Positions 54,898-63,399 of a stretch of DNA of 64,000 bases are shown here, one piece after another; the stretch's first letter is position 1, and each line of letters starts with the position of its first letter. A model generated the notes under the pieces. That model had not been told where the DNA came from, searched no databases, and was given only the letters and a program-made list of their open reading frames with translations. The position numbers and the translations under genes are program-made. The stretch is taken from positions 1 to 64,000 of the forward strand of contig CALKJZ010000016.1 in assembly GCA_937995515.1 (NCBI GenBank). The letters run 5' to 3'. Source of the stretch: an uncultured Sphingomonadaceae bacterium (GTDB lineage: Bacteria; Pseudomonadota; Alphaproteobacteria; Sphingomonadales; Sphingomonadaceae).

Positions 54898-55938
54898 ATG
54901 CTTCGATCGATGGGATTTGCGCTGGGGCTTCTTCTTGCGGCCCCGGCCGTGCCGAGCGTTTCGGCCGGGGTGCAGAAGTGGCGCGCGGGCGACTGGGCGG
55001 GCGCGGTCGCCGAATGGGCGGGGCCTGCCGCCCGCGGCGATGCCGATGCGCTCTTCAACATGGGCCAGGCGCACAATCTGGGGCGCGGCGTGCCGCAGAA
55101 CCGGGCGATGGCGCAGGATTATTACCGGCGCGCGGCCGACAAGGGGCATGTGGCAGCCATGGCCAATCTCGGCATCTCGATGTGGCAGGAGGGCCGCCGG
55201 GCCGAGGCGCTGCCGCACCTGCGCCGTGCGGCCGACCAAGGCGATGCGCGCGCGGCCTTCGTGCTGGGCCTTGCGACCTTCAACGGCGAGGGAGTGCTGC
55301 GCAACCAGACGCTGGGCTATGCCTACATGCTGCGCGCGCGCGAGGCCGGGCTTCCCCAGGCGAGCCCGCAGGCCGCGCGCATGGCGAGCCTGATGAACGC
55401 CGACAGCCGCGCGCGCGGCGAGGCGGTGGCGGCTGCGCTTGCGGCTGGCGAGCCGGTGCCGGCCGAGCTTCTGGGCGGGCGGCCCGTGCAGGTGGCCGCC
55501 GCAGCCGCGGCACCGGCAGCTGCGGCGCCGGCCGCGCCCGCAGCCGGCCCGGCGCCCCGCTCGCGCGTGGTGGTGGACCAGCAGCGCCAGCCGGCGGCAG
55601 ACGGCCCCCAGGGCGAGCCATCGCCGGTGCGCGTGGCGGCAGCCGGTGCGGCACCTGCCGAGGCCGAGGACGGGACGGGCGATGGCGACCGCGCCGCGCC
55701 GGGCGAGGGCTGGCGGGTGCAGCTGGGGGCCTTTGCCAATGAGGCGGCCGCGCGATCGGCCTGGGCGGCGCTTCTTTCGCAGGCCGGCACGCTGCTCGAG
55801 GGCACACGGCCGCTGTTTGCCGCACGCGGAGGGCTGGTGCGGCTCCAGGTTGGCCCGTTTGCCGAACGCGGTGCAGCGCGCGACCTGTGCGCGCGGCTTT
55901 CGGCTGCCGGGCGGCCCTGCTTTGTGACGGGAGGCTAG
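54898..55938 (+). CDS. Sel1-like repeat protein with C-terminal SPOR domain
   Basis: 346-residue exported protein. Signal peptide (MGFALGLLLAAPAVPSVSA) followed by Sel1/TPR-like repeats (about 30-160: ALFNMGQAHNLGRGVPQNR and related units), an Ala/Pro-rich linker (about 175-260) and a SPOR domain (about 275-345, with WRVQLGAFANEAAARSAW and RLQVGPFAERGAARDLC). SPOR domains bind denuded glycan strands at the division septum, so a role in septal peptidoglycan is inferred. ATG 54898 was chosen because the signal peptide begins directly there. Confidence 0.85.
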   Translation: MLRSMGFALGLLLAAPAVPSVSAGVQKWRAGDWAGAVAEWAGPAARGDADALFNMGQAHNLGRGVPQNRAMAQDYYRRAADKGHVAAMANLGISMWQEGRRAEALPHLRRAADQGDARAAFVLGLATFNGEGVLRNQTLGYAYMLRAREAGLPQASPQAARMASLMNADSRARGEAVAAALAAGEPVPAELLGGRPVQVAAAAAAPAAAAPAAPAAGPAPRSRVVVDQQRQPAADGPQGEPSPVRVAAAGAAPAEAEDGTGDGDRAAPGEGWRVQLGAFANEAAARSAWAALLSQAGTLLEGTRPLFAARGGLVRLQVGPFAERGAARDLCARLSAAGRPCFVTGG

Positions 55939-56534
55939 CAGGCCCCGGCGGGCGCGCCGGCGGGGTGGGTTTCGCTGTCGGGCCGTGCGGTATCGATCAC
56001 CAGCACCAGCCGGCGCTCGCCGCTGTGCTCGATGGGGGGTGAGCGGTGCAGGCAGGGCTGGTGGCGGCAGCCGTCGGCGCCGGGGTAGGCCCGGCCCTTG
56101 AAGAGACCGATCCAGCCCGTGGGCAGGCGAGCAAGCGGCGCCTGCGGATCTTCCCCGGTGGCATATTCTGTGCCGGGGCCGGCAAGTGTCCGGATGAGGC
56201 GCACGTCGGTCATGTCGGCGTGCAGGCGGGTGCAGGCGTTGGTGGTGATGCCCTCGACGCGGACCGCGACGTGGCTTATGCCCATGAGCCTCGCGAGGCG
56301 GCAGGCGCTGGCCGACACGATCGCCCGGAGCGCGTCCGGGGCGTCTGCCAGCATGGCTGCGACCGTTCCGGCAGGGCCTGTCACCCGCCATGCAAAGGGT
56401 GCGCGCGCAAGCAGGTCTGCAACCCAGGGTGCATCGGGGGCAGCTTCCGGCTCCACGACCAGCGGTGTTGCCGGGTCGTGGATTGCGGCCCACCGGTCGT
56501 CGGCGGCGCGCGATGCGCGGGCGGGGCTTGCCAT
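55935..56534 (-). CDS. DUF1826 family protein
   Basis: 199-residue protein of the DUF1826 group: WRVTGPAGTVAAMLADAP near 50-70, CTRLHADMTDVRLIRTLAGPGTEY with conserved His and Asp, then GWIGLFKGRAYPG and HQPCLHRSPP, HSGERRLVLVIDT at the C terminus. The His/Cys-rich last third may bind metal. The family often sits beside CobW genes in zinc-repressed operons. The ATG shares one base with the CobW-gene stop (TGATG). Function is unknown. Confidence 0.85.
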   Translation of the reverse strand: MASPARASRAADDRWAAIHDPATPLVVEPEAAPDAPWVADLLARAPFAWRVTGPAGTVAAMLADAPDALRAIVSASACRLARLMGISHVAVRVEGITTNACTRLHADMTDVRLIRTLAGPGTEYATGEDPQAPLARLPTGWIGLFKGRAYPGADGCRHQPCLHRSPPIEHSGERRLVLVIDTARPDSETHPAGAPAGAC

Positions 56535-57739
56535 CAGGCGGCTTCCGCCTGCTGCCCCCATGCCGGGAACGGATCCGGAAGGTCTGCCCAGCGCGCCGGT
56601 TCGAACCTGTTCTCCGGCACGAGGCAGGCCTCCAGTTCGCGCTCGATCCAGCTGCGGTCCATGTCGATGCCGATGAACACGAGTTCCTGCCGTCGGTCGC
56701 CCCAGTGCGGATCCCATTTGGCGCGCACCATCCGCTCGAAGGTGTCGCCGTCGGGCCAGCGGTTCCTCGGCACGGCCGCCCACCAGCGGCCCAGCGCCTG
56801 CGAGGTGACCTGCGCGCCCGCCTGGCTCATTTCGCCCACCCAGTCCGGCCGCGTCGCCAGCCAGAAATGCCCCTTGGCGCGCACCACCCCAGGCCACGAC
56901 TGGTTCAAAAAGGCACGAAACTTCGCCGGCACGAATGGCCGGCGCGCGCGCCAGACAAAGCTTTCGATGCCATAGGTCTCGCTCTCCGGGACATGGGTTG
57001 CAAAGCCATAAAGCTCCTTGGCCCACAGCGGGTTCATCTCCGCCTTGCCCTCGGCAAACAGCTCGGTGTCCAGAATGGCGTCCAGCGGCACGCGGCCATG
57101 GTCGGCCTCCACGATCCGGGCATCCGGGTTCAACGACCGCACCAGCCGGCGCACCGTCTCCAAATCGGCGGCGTCCGACACCTTGTTGAGCACGATCACG
57201 TCGGCAAACTCGATCTGTTCGACGAGCAGGCCCACGAGCGTGCGCCGGTCTCCCTCGCCGGCCACCTCGCCGCGGTCGGCGAGGAAGTCGCTGCTGGCGT
57301 AATCGTTGAGGAGGTTGGCGGCATCCACGACCGTCACCATCGTATCCAGCCGCGCGACATCGGACAGGCTGTTGCCGGCCTCGTCGACAAAGCTGAAGGT
57401 GGCCGCCACCGGCAGCGGTTCCGAGATGCCGGTCGACTCGATGACGAGGCTGTCGAAGCGGCCGGTCTCGGCCAGCGCGCGCACCTCCTTCAGCAGATCG
57501 TCGCGCAGCGTGCAGCAGATGCAGCCGTTGGTCATCTCGACCAGCGTCTCGCTGGAACGGGCCAGTGCCGCCTCGCCGCCGCGCACGAGGTCGGCGTCGA
57601 TGTTCACTTCCGACATGTCGTTGACGATCACCGCCACCCGCCGCCCTTCGCGGTTGGCGAGGATGTGATTGAGGAGCGTGGTCTTGCCCGCCCCCAGAAA
57701 GCCGGAGAGGACGGTGACGGGAAGGCGCGTTGCGGCCAT
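56534..57739 (-). CDS. CobW-family zinc metallochaperone GTPase (COG0523)
   Basis: 401-residue GTPase. Walker A is GFLGAGKT at 13-20, the metal motif is NGCICC (Cys73, Cys75, Cys76), NKVSD gives guanine recognition, and the C-terminal CobW_C domain spans about 255-395. Members of this subgroup deliver zinc to client proteins under zinc shortage. The gene and DUF1826 form an operon behind a palindromic operator 29 bases upstream. The cobalamin-type CobW is an alternative, but cobT lies 8 kb away and the operator argues for zinc. Confidence 0.9.
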   Translation of the reverse strand: MAATRLPVTVLSGFLGAGKTTLLNHILANREGRRVAVIVNDMSEVNIDADLVRGGEAALARSSETLVEMTNGCICCTLRDDLLKEVRALAETGRFDSLVIESTGISEPLPVAATFSFVDEAGNSLSDVARLDTMVTVVDAANLLNDYASSDFLADRGEVAGEGDRRTLVGLLVEQIEFADVIVLNKVSDAADLETVRRLVRSLNPDARIVEADHGRVPLDAILDTELFAEGKAEMNPLWAKELYGFATHVPESETYGIESFVWRARRPFVPAKFRAFLNQSWPGVVRAKGHFWLATRPDWVGEMSQAGAQVTSQALGRWWAAVPRNRWPDGDTFERMVRAKWDPHWGDRRQELVFIGIDMDRSWIERELEACLVPENRFEPARWADLPDPFPAWGQQAEAA

Positions 57740-57767
57740 CGGGATGGGTCTGCCTCGAAGGATATAG

Positions 57768-57784
57768 TATTACATCATGTAATA
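57768..57784. promoter_or_regulatory. Zur-type palindrome upstream of the CobW gene
   Basis: TATTACAT-C-ATGTAATA is a perfect 17-base palindrome in an otherwise very GC-rich context. It overlaps a possible -10 element (TACTAT on the minus strand). Form and neighbours fit a Fur-family, most likely Zur, operator. Confidence 0.65.
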
Positions 57785-58057
57785 GGAGCGCCGGGCTGCG
57801 AAGGCAAGCGGGCGGAACGGAGGCCTGCTGCCCGCAGCGCGCGGCCGGGCAGCCGCCCGTCTGGGGGATGGGCGGCACGCCCGGCTCCTCGCGGGCCTGG
57901 CATGGAGCCGTGTCGTCCTTCGCGGGCGAGGCGGCAAGAACCCGGCTCCGCGCGGGAAAGGCGTGGGGCCTGGGGCAGGCCGCACGCCCGGGCGAAGCCG
58001 GCGCCAGACCCCGCCGCGCGGGTGTTCCAGACCGCAGGCTTCCGCGCCGGCGCGGGC
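57785..58057. other. Noncoding gap between the CobW gene and the outer-membrane protein gene
   Basis: With the operator, this gap is 318 bases long. I see no gene on either strand and no clear terminator. Several short GGCGG/CCGCC inversions occur, as expected at this base composition. Confidence 0.5.
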
Positions 58058-58852
58058 TCAGAAGCGGATGCGGGCGCCGAGGACGGGGCCGTGCAGCTGC
58101 GTGTCGACGGCCAGCCCGCTGGCGCGCCGGACGTCGGCGCTCTGGTGGCGGTAGCCTGCCTGCAGCGACACATGCCGGCCGACGCTGACCCCGAGCGCGA
58201 GGAGGGAATCCGAACTGAACCGCGACCCGCCGGCGCCAAACATCGCGTGCGCATTCAGGGTGATGCCGGGCGCGAGGCGGACCATGGCCCTTGCGCCCGC
58301 CATGGCATCGACCCAGTCGAGTGTCTCGCTGCGGTCGTAGGATGTCGGCACCTCCGGTGGCAGGGGCGCCTCAGGCGGAAGGGCGGCAGTGATGCGGGTG
58401 CGAAGCGACCAGAGGCGCGGCCCTGCCACGAGATCGAGGCTGCCCGTTTGGTCCTCGACGGCCCGGTACTGGACGGCGGCCAGCCCGGTGAAGGTGCGCA
58501 GGCCCGCCTCGGCGCTGAGTGGCGCGCCGCCGAGCTGCGGCACCTCCACCGTCGCAGCGTCTGAGATCTTCACGTAAAGCCCGTCGACCAGGAAGCCCCA
58601 GCGTCCGTGCCGGCCCTCGAAGGCGACCATGGCGCCGAAATCGAGGTTGCGCAGGATCTCGCCGAAGCTCGTGCTGGTCTCCACGGCGAGTGGAAAGCCG
58701 GGATGGCGCAACCGCATGTCGCTGCCTGCCATCCACACATAGGGGACGAGGGCGAACGACCAGCCCGTCTCCGGAGGCTTGCCGGCGGCGGGCGCCGATA
58801 CCGCAAGGAGCAGAGCCACGACGCCGATGTGCCCTTGCCGTCTCACCCGCAT
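58058..58852 (-). CDS. Predicted outer-membrane beta-barrel protein
   Basis: 264-residue protein with a signal peptide (HIGVVALLLAVSAPAAG) and alternating strands: WSFALVPYVWMAGSDMRL, then RWGFLVDGLYVKIS, GLAAVQYRAVE and the last strand GPVLGARIRF with C-terminal Phe, the outer-membrane assembly signal. Length and layout resemble eight- to ten-stranded OmpW/OmpA-like barrels. Function is unknown. It stands alone on the minus strand. Confidence 0.75.
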   Translation of the reverse strand: MRVRRQGHIGVVALLLAVSAPAAGKPPETGWSFALVPYVWMAGSDMRLRHPGFPLAVETSTSFGEILRNLDFGAMVAFEGRHGRWGFLVDGLYVKISDAATVEVPQLGGAPLSAEAGLRTFTGLAAVQYRAVEDQTGSLDLVAGPRLWSLRTRITAALPPEAPLPPEVPTSYDRSETLDWVDAMAGARAMVRLAPGITLNAHAMFGAGGSRFSSDSLLALGVSVGRHVSLQAGYRHQSADVRRASGLAVDTQLHGPVLGARIRF

Positions 58853-59161
58853 GGCTGCCCCCTTTTTCGCGGACGCCGGCTCGCACTATCGCCCGGCGCA
58901 GGGCCAAGGCCCTTATCAGCAGCCACACAGACAGAAAAGGGCAACGGCCGGGCCCCGTTCGCAGGGCGTGGGCTGGTCCTGTTGCAGCTGGCACGACACG
59001 GCCTGCCCGCTTGCCGACCCGCCGGCGCAGCGCGGCAGGGTGGGTGCCCGCGGCGGGGGCGTGCCTTGCTTGCCGGCTGCGCCCGTGGGTGACAGGTGCC
59101 GAGGAGGCGGCGGCGACTGCTGCGATCCGCGATCCGCGGCTTCCGAGCGTCGGCGGGCGTG
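58853..59161. other. Noncoding gap between the barrel protein gene and tRNA-Arg
   Basis: This stretch of 309 bases holds the promoter region of the leftward outer-membrane protein gene and the 3' flank of the tRNA gene. I see no protein gene, repeat or clear terminator in it. Confidence 0.5.
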
Positions 59162-59238
59162 TGGCGGTCCCGGCAGGACTCGAACCTGCGACCTTCGGTT
59201 TAGGAAACCGCTGCTCTGTCCGGCTGAGCTACGGGACC
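59162..59238 (-). tRNA. tRNA-Arg (anticodon CCT)
   Basis: The minus strand folds as a tRNA: acceptor stem GGTCCCG/CGGGACC, D arm beginning GTAGCTCAG, anticodon loop TTCCTAA with anticodon CCT reading AGG, and T arm GCAGG-TTCGAAT-CCTGC. The terminal CCA is encoded (59162-59164). The last anticodon-stem pair would be G-A, a small oddity. Confidence 0.95.
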
Positions 59239-59330
59239 GGGTGAGGGGGCTTTGCGGCATTCACCCCCGGGGCGCAAGGGCCGTGGGCCGCCGTGGGCAC
59301 CGGTGGGTGGGGCCCCGCTGTGCCAGGCGC

Positions 59331-59768
59331 TCAGGCCTGGGCTTTGCGTCGCGAGGGGAAGGGCAGCCGTGCGACAGGGATTCCTTCCTCGGCAAGCTCC
59401 TGCACCTCTTCGCGCGTTGCCTCCCCGCAGATGCCGACCGGAGCCGCCCCGGCCATCTGCCCGCCCGCGTGCAGCCGGCGCGCCTCGTCTGCGAAGCGGT
59501 CTCCCACCCAGATGCAGCGGGCCTCGAGCTCGGCCTGGAGGTGCGCAAGCGCGGCCAGCCGGGCCTTGGCCGCGGCAGGCGTCTCGTCGTCGGCGCGGTT
59601 CGACCTGGCCGTGACGGCCGGCGCCATCACCGCCTTTTCCACCGGGGTTGCACCGCAGATGGGGCAGGACAGGAGGCCCCTTGCGCGCTGCGTCTCGAAA
59701 TCGGCGGAAGAGCCGAACCAGCCCTCGAACACATGGGCGTGGGGGCAGCGCAGGTCGAAGACGATCAT
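59331..59768 (-). CDS. DUF1178 family zinc-ribbon-like protein
   Basis: 145-residue protein. MIVFDLRCPHAHVFEGWF and LLSCPICGATPVEKAVMAP are the DUF1178 hallmarks; Cys8, His10, Cys35 and Cys38 could bind zinc. The C-terminal half (VGDRFADEARRLHAG, ICGEATREEVQELAEEGI) is also typical. Function is unknown. The ATG overlaps the nitrilase-family stop (ATGA). It closes the set comF-grxC-nitrilase-DUF1178, conserved in alphaproteobacteria. Confidence 0.9.
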   Translation of the reverse strand: MIVFDLRCPHAHVFEGWFGSSADFETQRARGLLSCPICGATPVEKAVMAPAVTARSNRADDETPAAAKARLAALAHLQAELEARCIWVGDRFADEARRLHAGGQMAGAAPVGICGEATREEVQELAEEGIPVARLPFPSRRKAQA

Positions 59769-60619
59769 GGGGCCTCGGCAGGAGACGGCTGCGGCAGGCC
59801 GAAGGCGCGGGCGTGCCGGAGCGAGGGGATGCGTGCCCGCACCTCGGCCACCCGCGCCAGATCGATCTCGGCGAGCGCCGTGCCCGGGGCCGTCTCCATG
59901 TCGATCAGGATCTCTCCCCAGGGATCGACGAGGAGGCTGTGGCCGAAGGTCTCGCGCCCGTCTTCATGCGCTCCGGTCTGCGCGGCTGCGACAAGGAAGC
60001 AGCCCGTCTCGATCGCGCGGGCGCGGACGAGCACGTGCCAGTGCGCGCGGCCGGTCAGCACGGTGAAGGCCGATGGCAGGGCAATGAGCACGGCGCCGGC
60101 TGCGGCGAGGGCCTGGAACAGCGCCGGGAAGCGCAGGTCGTAGCAGATGGAAAGCCCGATCGGGACGATGGCGCCGTCAACCGGGAGGCGGGCAACCACC
60201 GCCTCCCGTCCGGGCGCGAAGGTTGCAGATTCGCGGTAGCGCTGGCCGTCGGGCAGGTCGACATCGAACAGGTGGAGCTTGTCGTAGCGGGCAAGAATGG
60301 CGCCATCCCGGCCGATGAGCAGGCTGCGGTTCAAAAGCCGATGATCGGGCCCCCGGAGTGCGAGCGAGCCGAGCGCCACGGCCACGCCGTGCCGGCGGGC
60401 CGCCGTGCGAACCTCGGCGAGCACCGGGTCCTGATCTTCCTCGTGGGCGGCCGCGCGGAGGCGATGGCTCACCCGGTCGAGAAGGCCACTCATCTCGGGC
60501 GTGAAGACGATACCGGCGCCGGCGCCCGCGAGGGCTGCGATTGCCTCCACGAGACTGCGGGCATTGGCCAGCGGGTCGAGGCCGGTCGTTGTCTGGACGA
60601 GGCCGAGACGGAGCCTCAT
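59765..60619 (-). CDS. Carbon-nitrogen hydrolase (Nit2-like amidase)
   Basis: 284-residue nitrilase superfamily enzyme with the complete Glu-Lys-Cys triad: Glu42 (FTPEMS), Lys114 (YDKLHLFD) and Cys159 (SICYDLRFP). The segment LHLFDVDLPDGQRYRES is typical for the Nit/deaminated-glutathione or omega-amidase group. A metabolite-repair role next to glutaredoxin fits dGSH hydrolysis, which is inference. Coupled by ATGA to grxC and to the DUF1178 gene. Confidence 0.92.
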   Translation of the reverse strand: MRLRLGLVQTTTGLDPLANARSLVEAIAALAGAGAGIVFTPEMSGLLDRVSHRLRAAAHEEDQDPVLAEVRTAARRHGVAVALGSLALRGPDHRLLNRSLLIGRDGAILARYDKLHLFDVDLPDGQRYRESATFAPGREAVVARLPVDGAIVPIGLSICYDLRFPALFQALAAAGAVLIALPSAFTVLTGRAHWHVLVRARAIETGCFLVAAAQTGAHEDGRETFGHSLLVDPWGEILIDMETAPGTALAEIDLARVAEVRARIPSLRHARAFGLPQPSPAEAP

Positions 60620-60870
60620 GCGAGCAGCCGGTCGAGCTCGCCGGACCGCTCGAGGGCGGCGAGATCGTCGGAGCCGCCGACATGCACATCGCCGATGAAG
60701 ATCTGTGGCACGGTGGTCCGGCCGTTGGCGCGCGCCAGCATTTCCTCGCGGCGGGTACGGTCGAAGCTGATGTCATGTTCGGTATACGGCACCTGCTTGT
60801 GCGCCAGCAGCTGCTTGGCGCGGGTGCAATAGGGGCAGAAGAGGCGCGTGTAGATGGTGACCGGTTTCAT
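60616..60870 (-). CDS. grxC: Glutaredoxin 3
   Basis: 84-residue dithiol glutaredoxin that reduces disulfides with glutathione. Active site CPYC (Cys12, Cys15) follows VTIYTRLF; the TVPQIFIGDVHVGGSDDL region holds the cis-Pro and glutathione-binding residues. Length fits GrxC. ATG 60870 overlaps the comF stop (ATGA), and the nitrilase-type gene overlaps its stop. Confidence 0.95.
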   Translation of the reverse strand: MKPVTIYTRLFCPYCTRAKQLLAHKQVPYTEHDISFDRTRREEMLARANGRTTVPQIFIGDVHVGGSDDLAALERSGELDRLLA

Positions 60871-61670
60871 GGCCACGCCGCATCGGCAGGGGGCTGCCCG
60901 GCTGCGGCCTCCTCGCGGGCGACCCGGGCGAAGGTGACGACATCGACCCGCGCCGCGCCTGCGCGGCGCAGGACGGAGGCGGCCGCCTGCGCGGTCGCGC
61001 CTGTTGTCAGCACGTCGTCGACGAGGAGGATCGGCCGGCCGCGGACGTGCGCGGCGGCGCCCGGGGCAGGCGCGAAGGCCCCTGCGACATTGCGGGCGCG
61101 CGCGGCCCGGTTCAGGCCCTGGCTCGAGCGGGTTCGCCGCGTTCGGCGCAGCCGGTCGAGGCCATGTTCGAGCCCGAGCGCGGCTGCGATCCGTGCCGAG
61201 AGCAGCGCCGACTGGTTGTAGCCGCGCCGCCAGAGCCGGCTCCAGTGCAGCGGGACGGGCACGACCAGCGTATCGGGCCGGGCGAGGCGCCGGGCATCGG
61301 CGAGCATGGCATCGGCCATGAGCGGCGCCAGTTCGGGCCGGCCGTTCTTCAGCGCGAGCACGAGCGTGCGGGCACTGCCCGCGTAGGCATGCGGCGCGCG
61401 GGCGCGATCCCATGATGGCGGGTCTGCCATGCAGGCGGCGCAGTCGCCGCTGTCGTCTGGCGCGTGCGGAAGCGGGATGCCGCAGGAGCGGCAGCGGCCC
61501 GCGCCGATCGGCACCAGCGCCTGCCAGCAGGCCGGGCACAGCAGCCCGTCCTGGGCGGTTGGCGCCTTGCAGGCTCCGCAGGCGGGCGGCATGAGGAGAT
61601 CGAGCAGCGCGCCGGCCCACGCACGCGGGCCGCCGGGGCGGTGGCGGGCGTGGAGCTCGGCAGGAACCAT
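60867..61670 (-). CDS. ComF family phosphoribosyltransferase-like protein
   Basis: 267-residue protein. An N-terminal double zinc ribbon (CGACKAPT, LLCPACW, CRSCGIP, CAACM, about 30-85) precedes a PRTase fold with the PRPP-binding VDDVLTTGAT. GYNQSALLSARIA and [17 protein letters not shown] are standard ComF segments. In competent bacteria it helps DNA uptake; its role in alphaproteobacteria is unclear. ATG 61670 starts the four-gene leftward operon and is divergent from the methyltransferase gene across 56 bases. Confidence 0.93.
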   Translation of the reverse strand: MVPAELHARHRPGGPRAWAGALLDLLMPPACGACKAPTAQDGLLCPACWQALVPIGAGRCRSCGIPLPHAPDDSGDCAACMADPPSWDRARAPHAYAGSARTLVLALKNGRPELAPLMADAMLADARRLARPDTLVVPVPLHWSRLWRRGYNQSALLSARIAAALGLEHGLDRLRRTRRTRSSQGLNRAARARNVAGAFAPAPGAAAHVRGRPILLVDDVLTTGATAQAAASVLRRAGAARVDVVTFARVAREEAAAGQPPADAAWP

Positions 61671-61726
61671 GGGGCCAAGAGTAGCGTTTCGGCCGTGCAA
61701 GGGAAGCCCCGGAGAGGTTTGCGGCC

Positions 61727-62518
61727 ATGACGCAGGCGGGTGCGGCGGGCGACGGGCCGTTTGACCGGGTGCTGCGCCGGCGCGCGCGCGCGCGTGCGGC
61801 GGCCATGGTGGGCCGCCATGATTTCCTGCTGCGGCACGCAGCCGAGGAACTGGCCGCGCGCGAGGCGGCGCTGCCGCCGCTTCCAGAGGGGCCCGTGCTG
61901 CAGCTGGGGGCGCTGGCGCCGCGGCTTGCGGTGCGGCCGCCGGATATCCTGTGTGATGCCGCCCGCGCACCGCTCGGAGGCCATCGGCGCGCCGTGCAGT
62001 GCGACGAGGACCGGCTGCCGTTCCGCGACGATTCGTTTGCGCTGGTGCGCTCGCTGATGGTGCTGCACGGCGTGAACGATGTGCCCGGCGCGCTGCTTCT
62101 GGCGCGGCGGGTGCTGAAGCCGGGCGGCTGGCTGCTCGCCGTGCTGGTCGGCGGGCTTGCGCTTACAGCGGTGCGCCGGGCGTTCGTGGAGGCCGAGCTT
62201 GGGGCCGGCGCCGGCGTGGCGGTGCGCGTGGGCCCCTCGATCGACCCGGCCGAGGCGGGCGGCCTGCTGCAGCGGGCAGGCTTTGCCGACCCGGTGGTGG
62301 AGGTGGAGCGGGTGACGGCGCGCTATCGCCGGCTCCGGGACTTTGCGCGCGACGCGCGCGGCATGGGGGAAACGGGATGGCTTGCCGCGCGCAGCCGCCG
62401 CCCGGCAGCACCGGGTGCCTGGGCTGCGGCCGAGGCGCGCTTTGAGACCCTGCGCGAAGCGGACGGGAAGGTGCCCGTAGCCGCGGACCTTCTTTATCTT
62501 TCCGCCCGGCGCGCGTGA
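61727..62518 (+). CDS. SAM-dependent methyltransferase-like protein (NDUFAF5/BioC-type)
   Basis: 263-residue class I methyltransferase-like protein. FDRVLRRRARARAAAM opens it as in NDUFAF5-type proteins, and DDSFALVRSLMVLHGVNDVPGALLLARRVLKPGGW contains motifs post-I to III. Motif I is weak: VLQLGALAPRL has no GxGxG, so SAM binding may be altered. Location divergent from comF is typical. The substrate is unknown. Its 3' end overlaps the convergent hydrolase gene by 25 bases. Confidence 0.8.
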   Translation: MTQAGAAGDGPFDRVLRRRARARAAAMVGRHDFLLRHAAEELAAREAALPPLPEGPVLQLGALAPRLAVRPPDILCDAARAPLGGHRRAVQCDEDRLPFRDDSFALVRSLMVLHGVNDVPGALLLARRVLKPGGWLLAVLVGGLALTAVRRAFVEAELGAGAGVAVRVGPSIDPAEAGGLLQRAGFADPVVEVERVTARYRRLRDFARDARGMGETGWLAARSRRPAAPGAWAAAEARFETLREADGKVPVAADLLYLSARRA

Positions 62519-63399
62519 GGTGGCGCCTTGCGCGGTGCGGCGATGAACGTCTCGAGGAGCGGTCGGACCCGCCCCGGCTGGGCAACGGGCACGAAATGGC
62601 CCGCGCCTTCGAGCACTTCGACCCGATGGCCCATGGCCGCGATGGCCTCGGCATCGTCGGGGGTGACCGTGCTGCCGCTGGTGCCACGGACGAGGGTCAC
62701 AGGCAGGTCTGTGCGGCGCAGCGAATCGGCAAGCGTGGTGGTGACGCTGCGGAACACGGCGGATTCCGTGGCAGGCGTGCAGGCAAGCCGGGCGCCCTCG
62801 GGTTCGGCGAGAGTGCCGCCTGCGAGATAGGCTTCGAGTGCCGCGTCCGGCCAGTCTGCGAAGACGCCGCGGCCGCGGAAGCTTGCGCGCATCTCGTCGC
62901 GGCTTGCGAAGAGGCCGCGCCGGCGGGCGGCCCGGTCTGCCATCGGGTTGGGCGGGTGCCGGCCGGCGGCGCGCGCTGCGCGATAGGCGGCAGCGTGGGC
63001 GAAGGGCACGAAGGCCGGCTCCAGCATCAGCACGGCCGCAGCGAGGCCCGGGTGGCGGACGGCCGCCTCGAGGGCGACCGACGCGCCGAAACTGTGCCCG
63101 GCGAGAAGGACGGACTGCGCGCCGAGCGCGGTGACAAGCGCGGCCAGATCTTCCTGGAAGGGGCGCCAGTCGGCAAGGCATTCGCCGGCCTCGCGCGCCA
63201 TGGTTCGGCCGTGGCCGCGCGCGTCATAGGCGAGCACGCGCGCCCGGTGCCCAAGGGGGGCGAGCAGCGCCTCGTAGATGGCGGCGCACATGCCCGTGGC
63301 GTGGGCGAAGACGAGCAGCGGTGCGGACCGATCCTCGCCCCATTCGAGGGCGTGGAAGCGGCCACGCGGGGTTTCAAGGACGCGCGCGCGACCGCTCAT
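62494..63399 (-). CDS. Alpha/beta hydrolase
   Basis: 301-residue hydrolase. The nucleophile Ser103 lies in GHSFGAS, the oxyanion-hole segment is FAHATGMC, YDARGHGRT comes before the nucleophile, and EGAGHFVPV gives the catalytic His; an acid residue near PDDAEA is likely. The cap domain spans about 130-220. The substrate is unknown. ATG 63399 overlaps the stop of the ABC ATPase gene (ATGA), so both are translated together. Confidence 0.9.
   Translation of the reverse strand: MSGRARVLETPRGRFHALEWGEDRSAPLLVFAHATGMCAAIYEALLAPLGHRARVLAYDARGHGRTMAREAGECLADWRPFQEDLAALVTALGAQSVLLAGHSFGASVALEAAVRHPGLAAAVLMLEPAFVPFAHAAAYRAARAAGRHPPNPMADRAARRRGLFASRDEMRASFRGRGVFADWPDAALEAYLAGGTLAEPEGARLACTPATESAVFRSVTTTLADSLRRTDLPVTLVRGTSGSTVTPDDAEAIAAMGHRVEVLEGAGHFVPVAQPGRVRPLLETFIAAPRKAPPHARRAER

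Noticed and set aside
56534-57739. CobW GTPase as part of a cobalamin locus with cobT
   Set aside because: The gene is 8 kb from cobT on the other strand, is paired with DUF1826 and has a Zur-like operator, so a zinc role is more likely.
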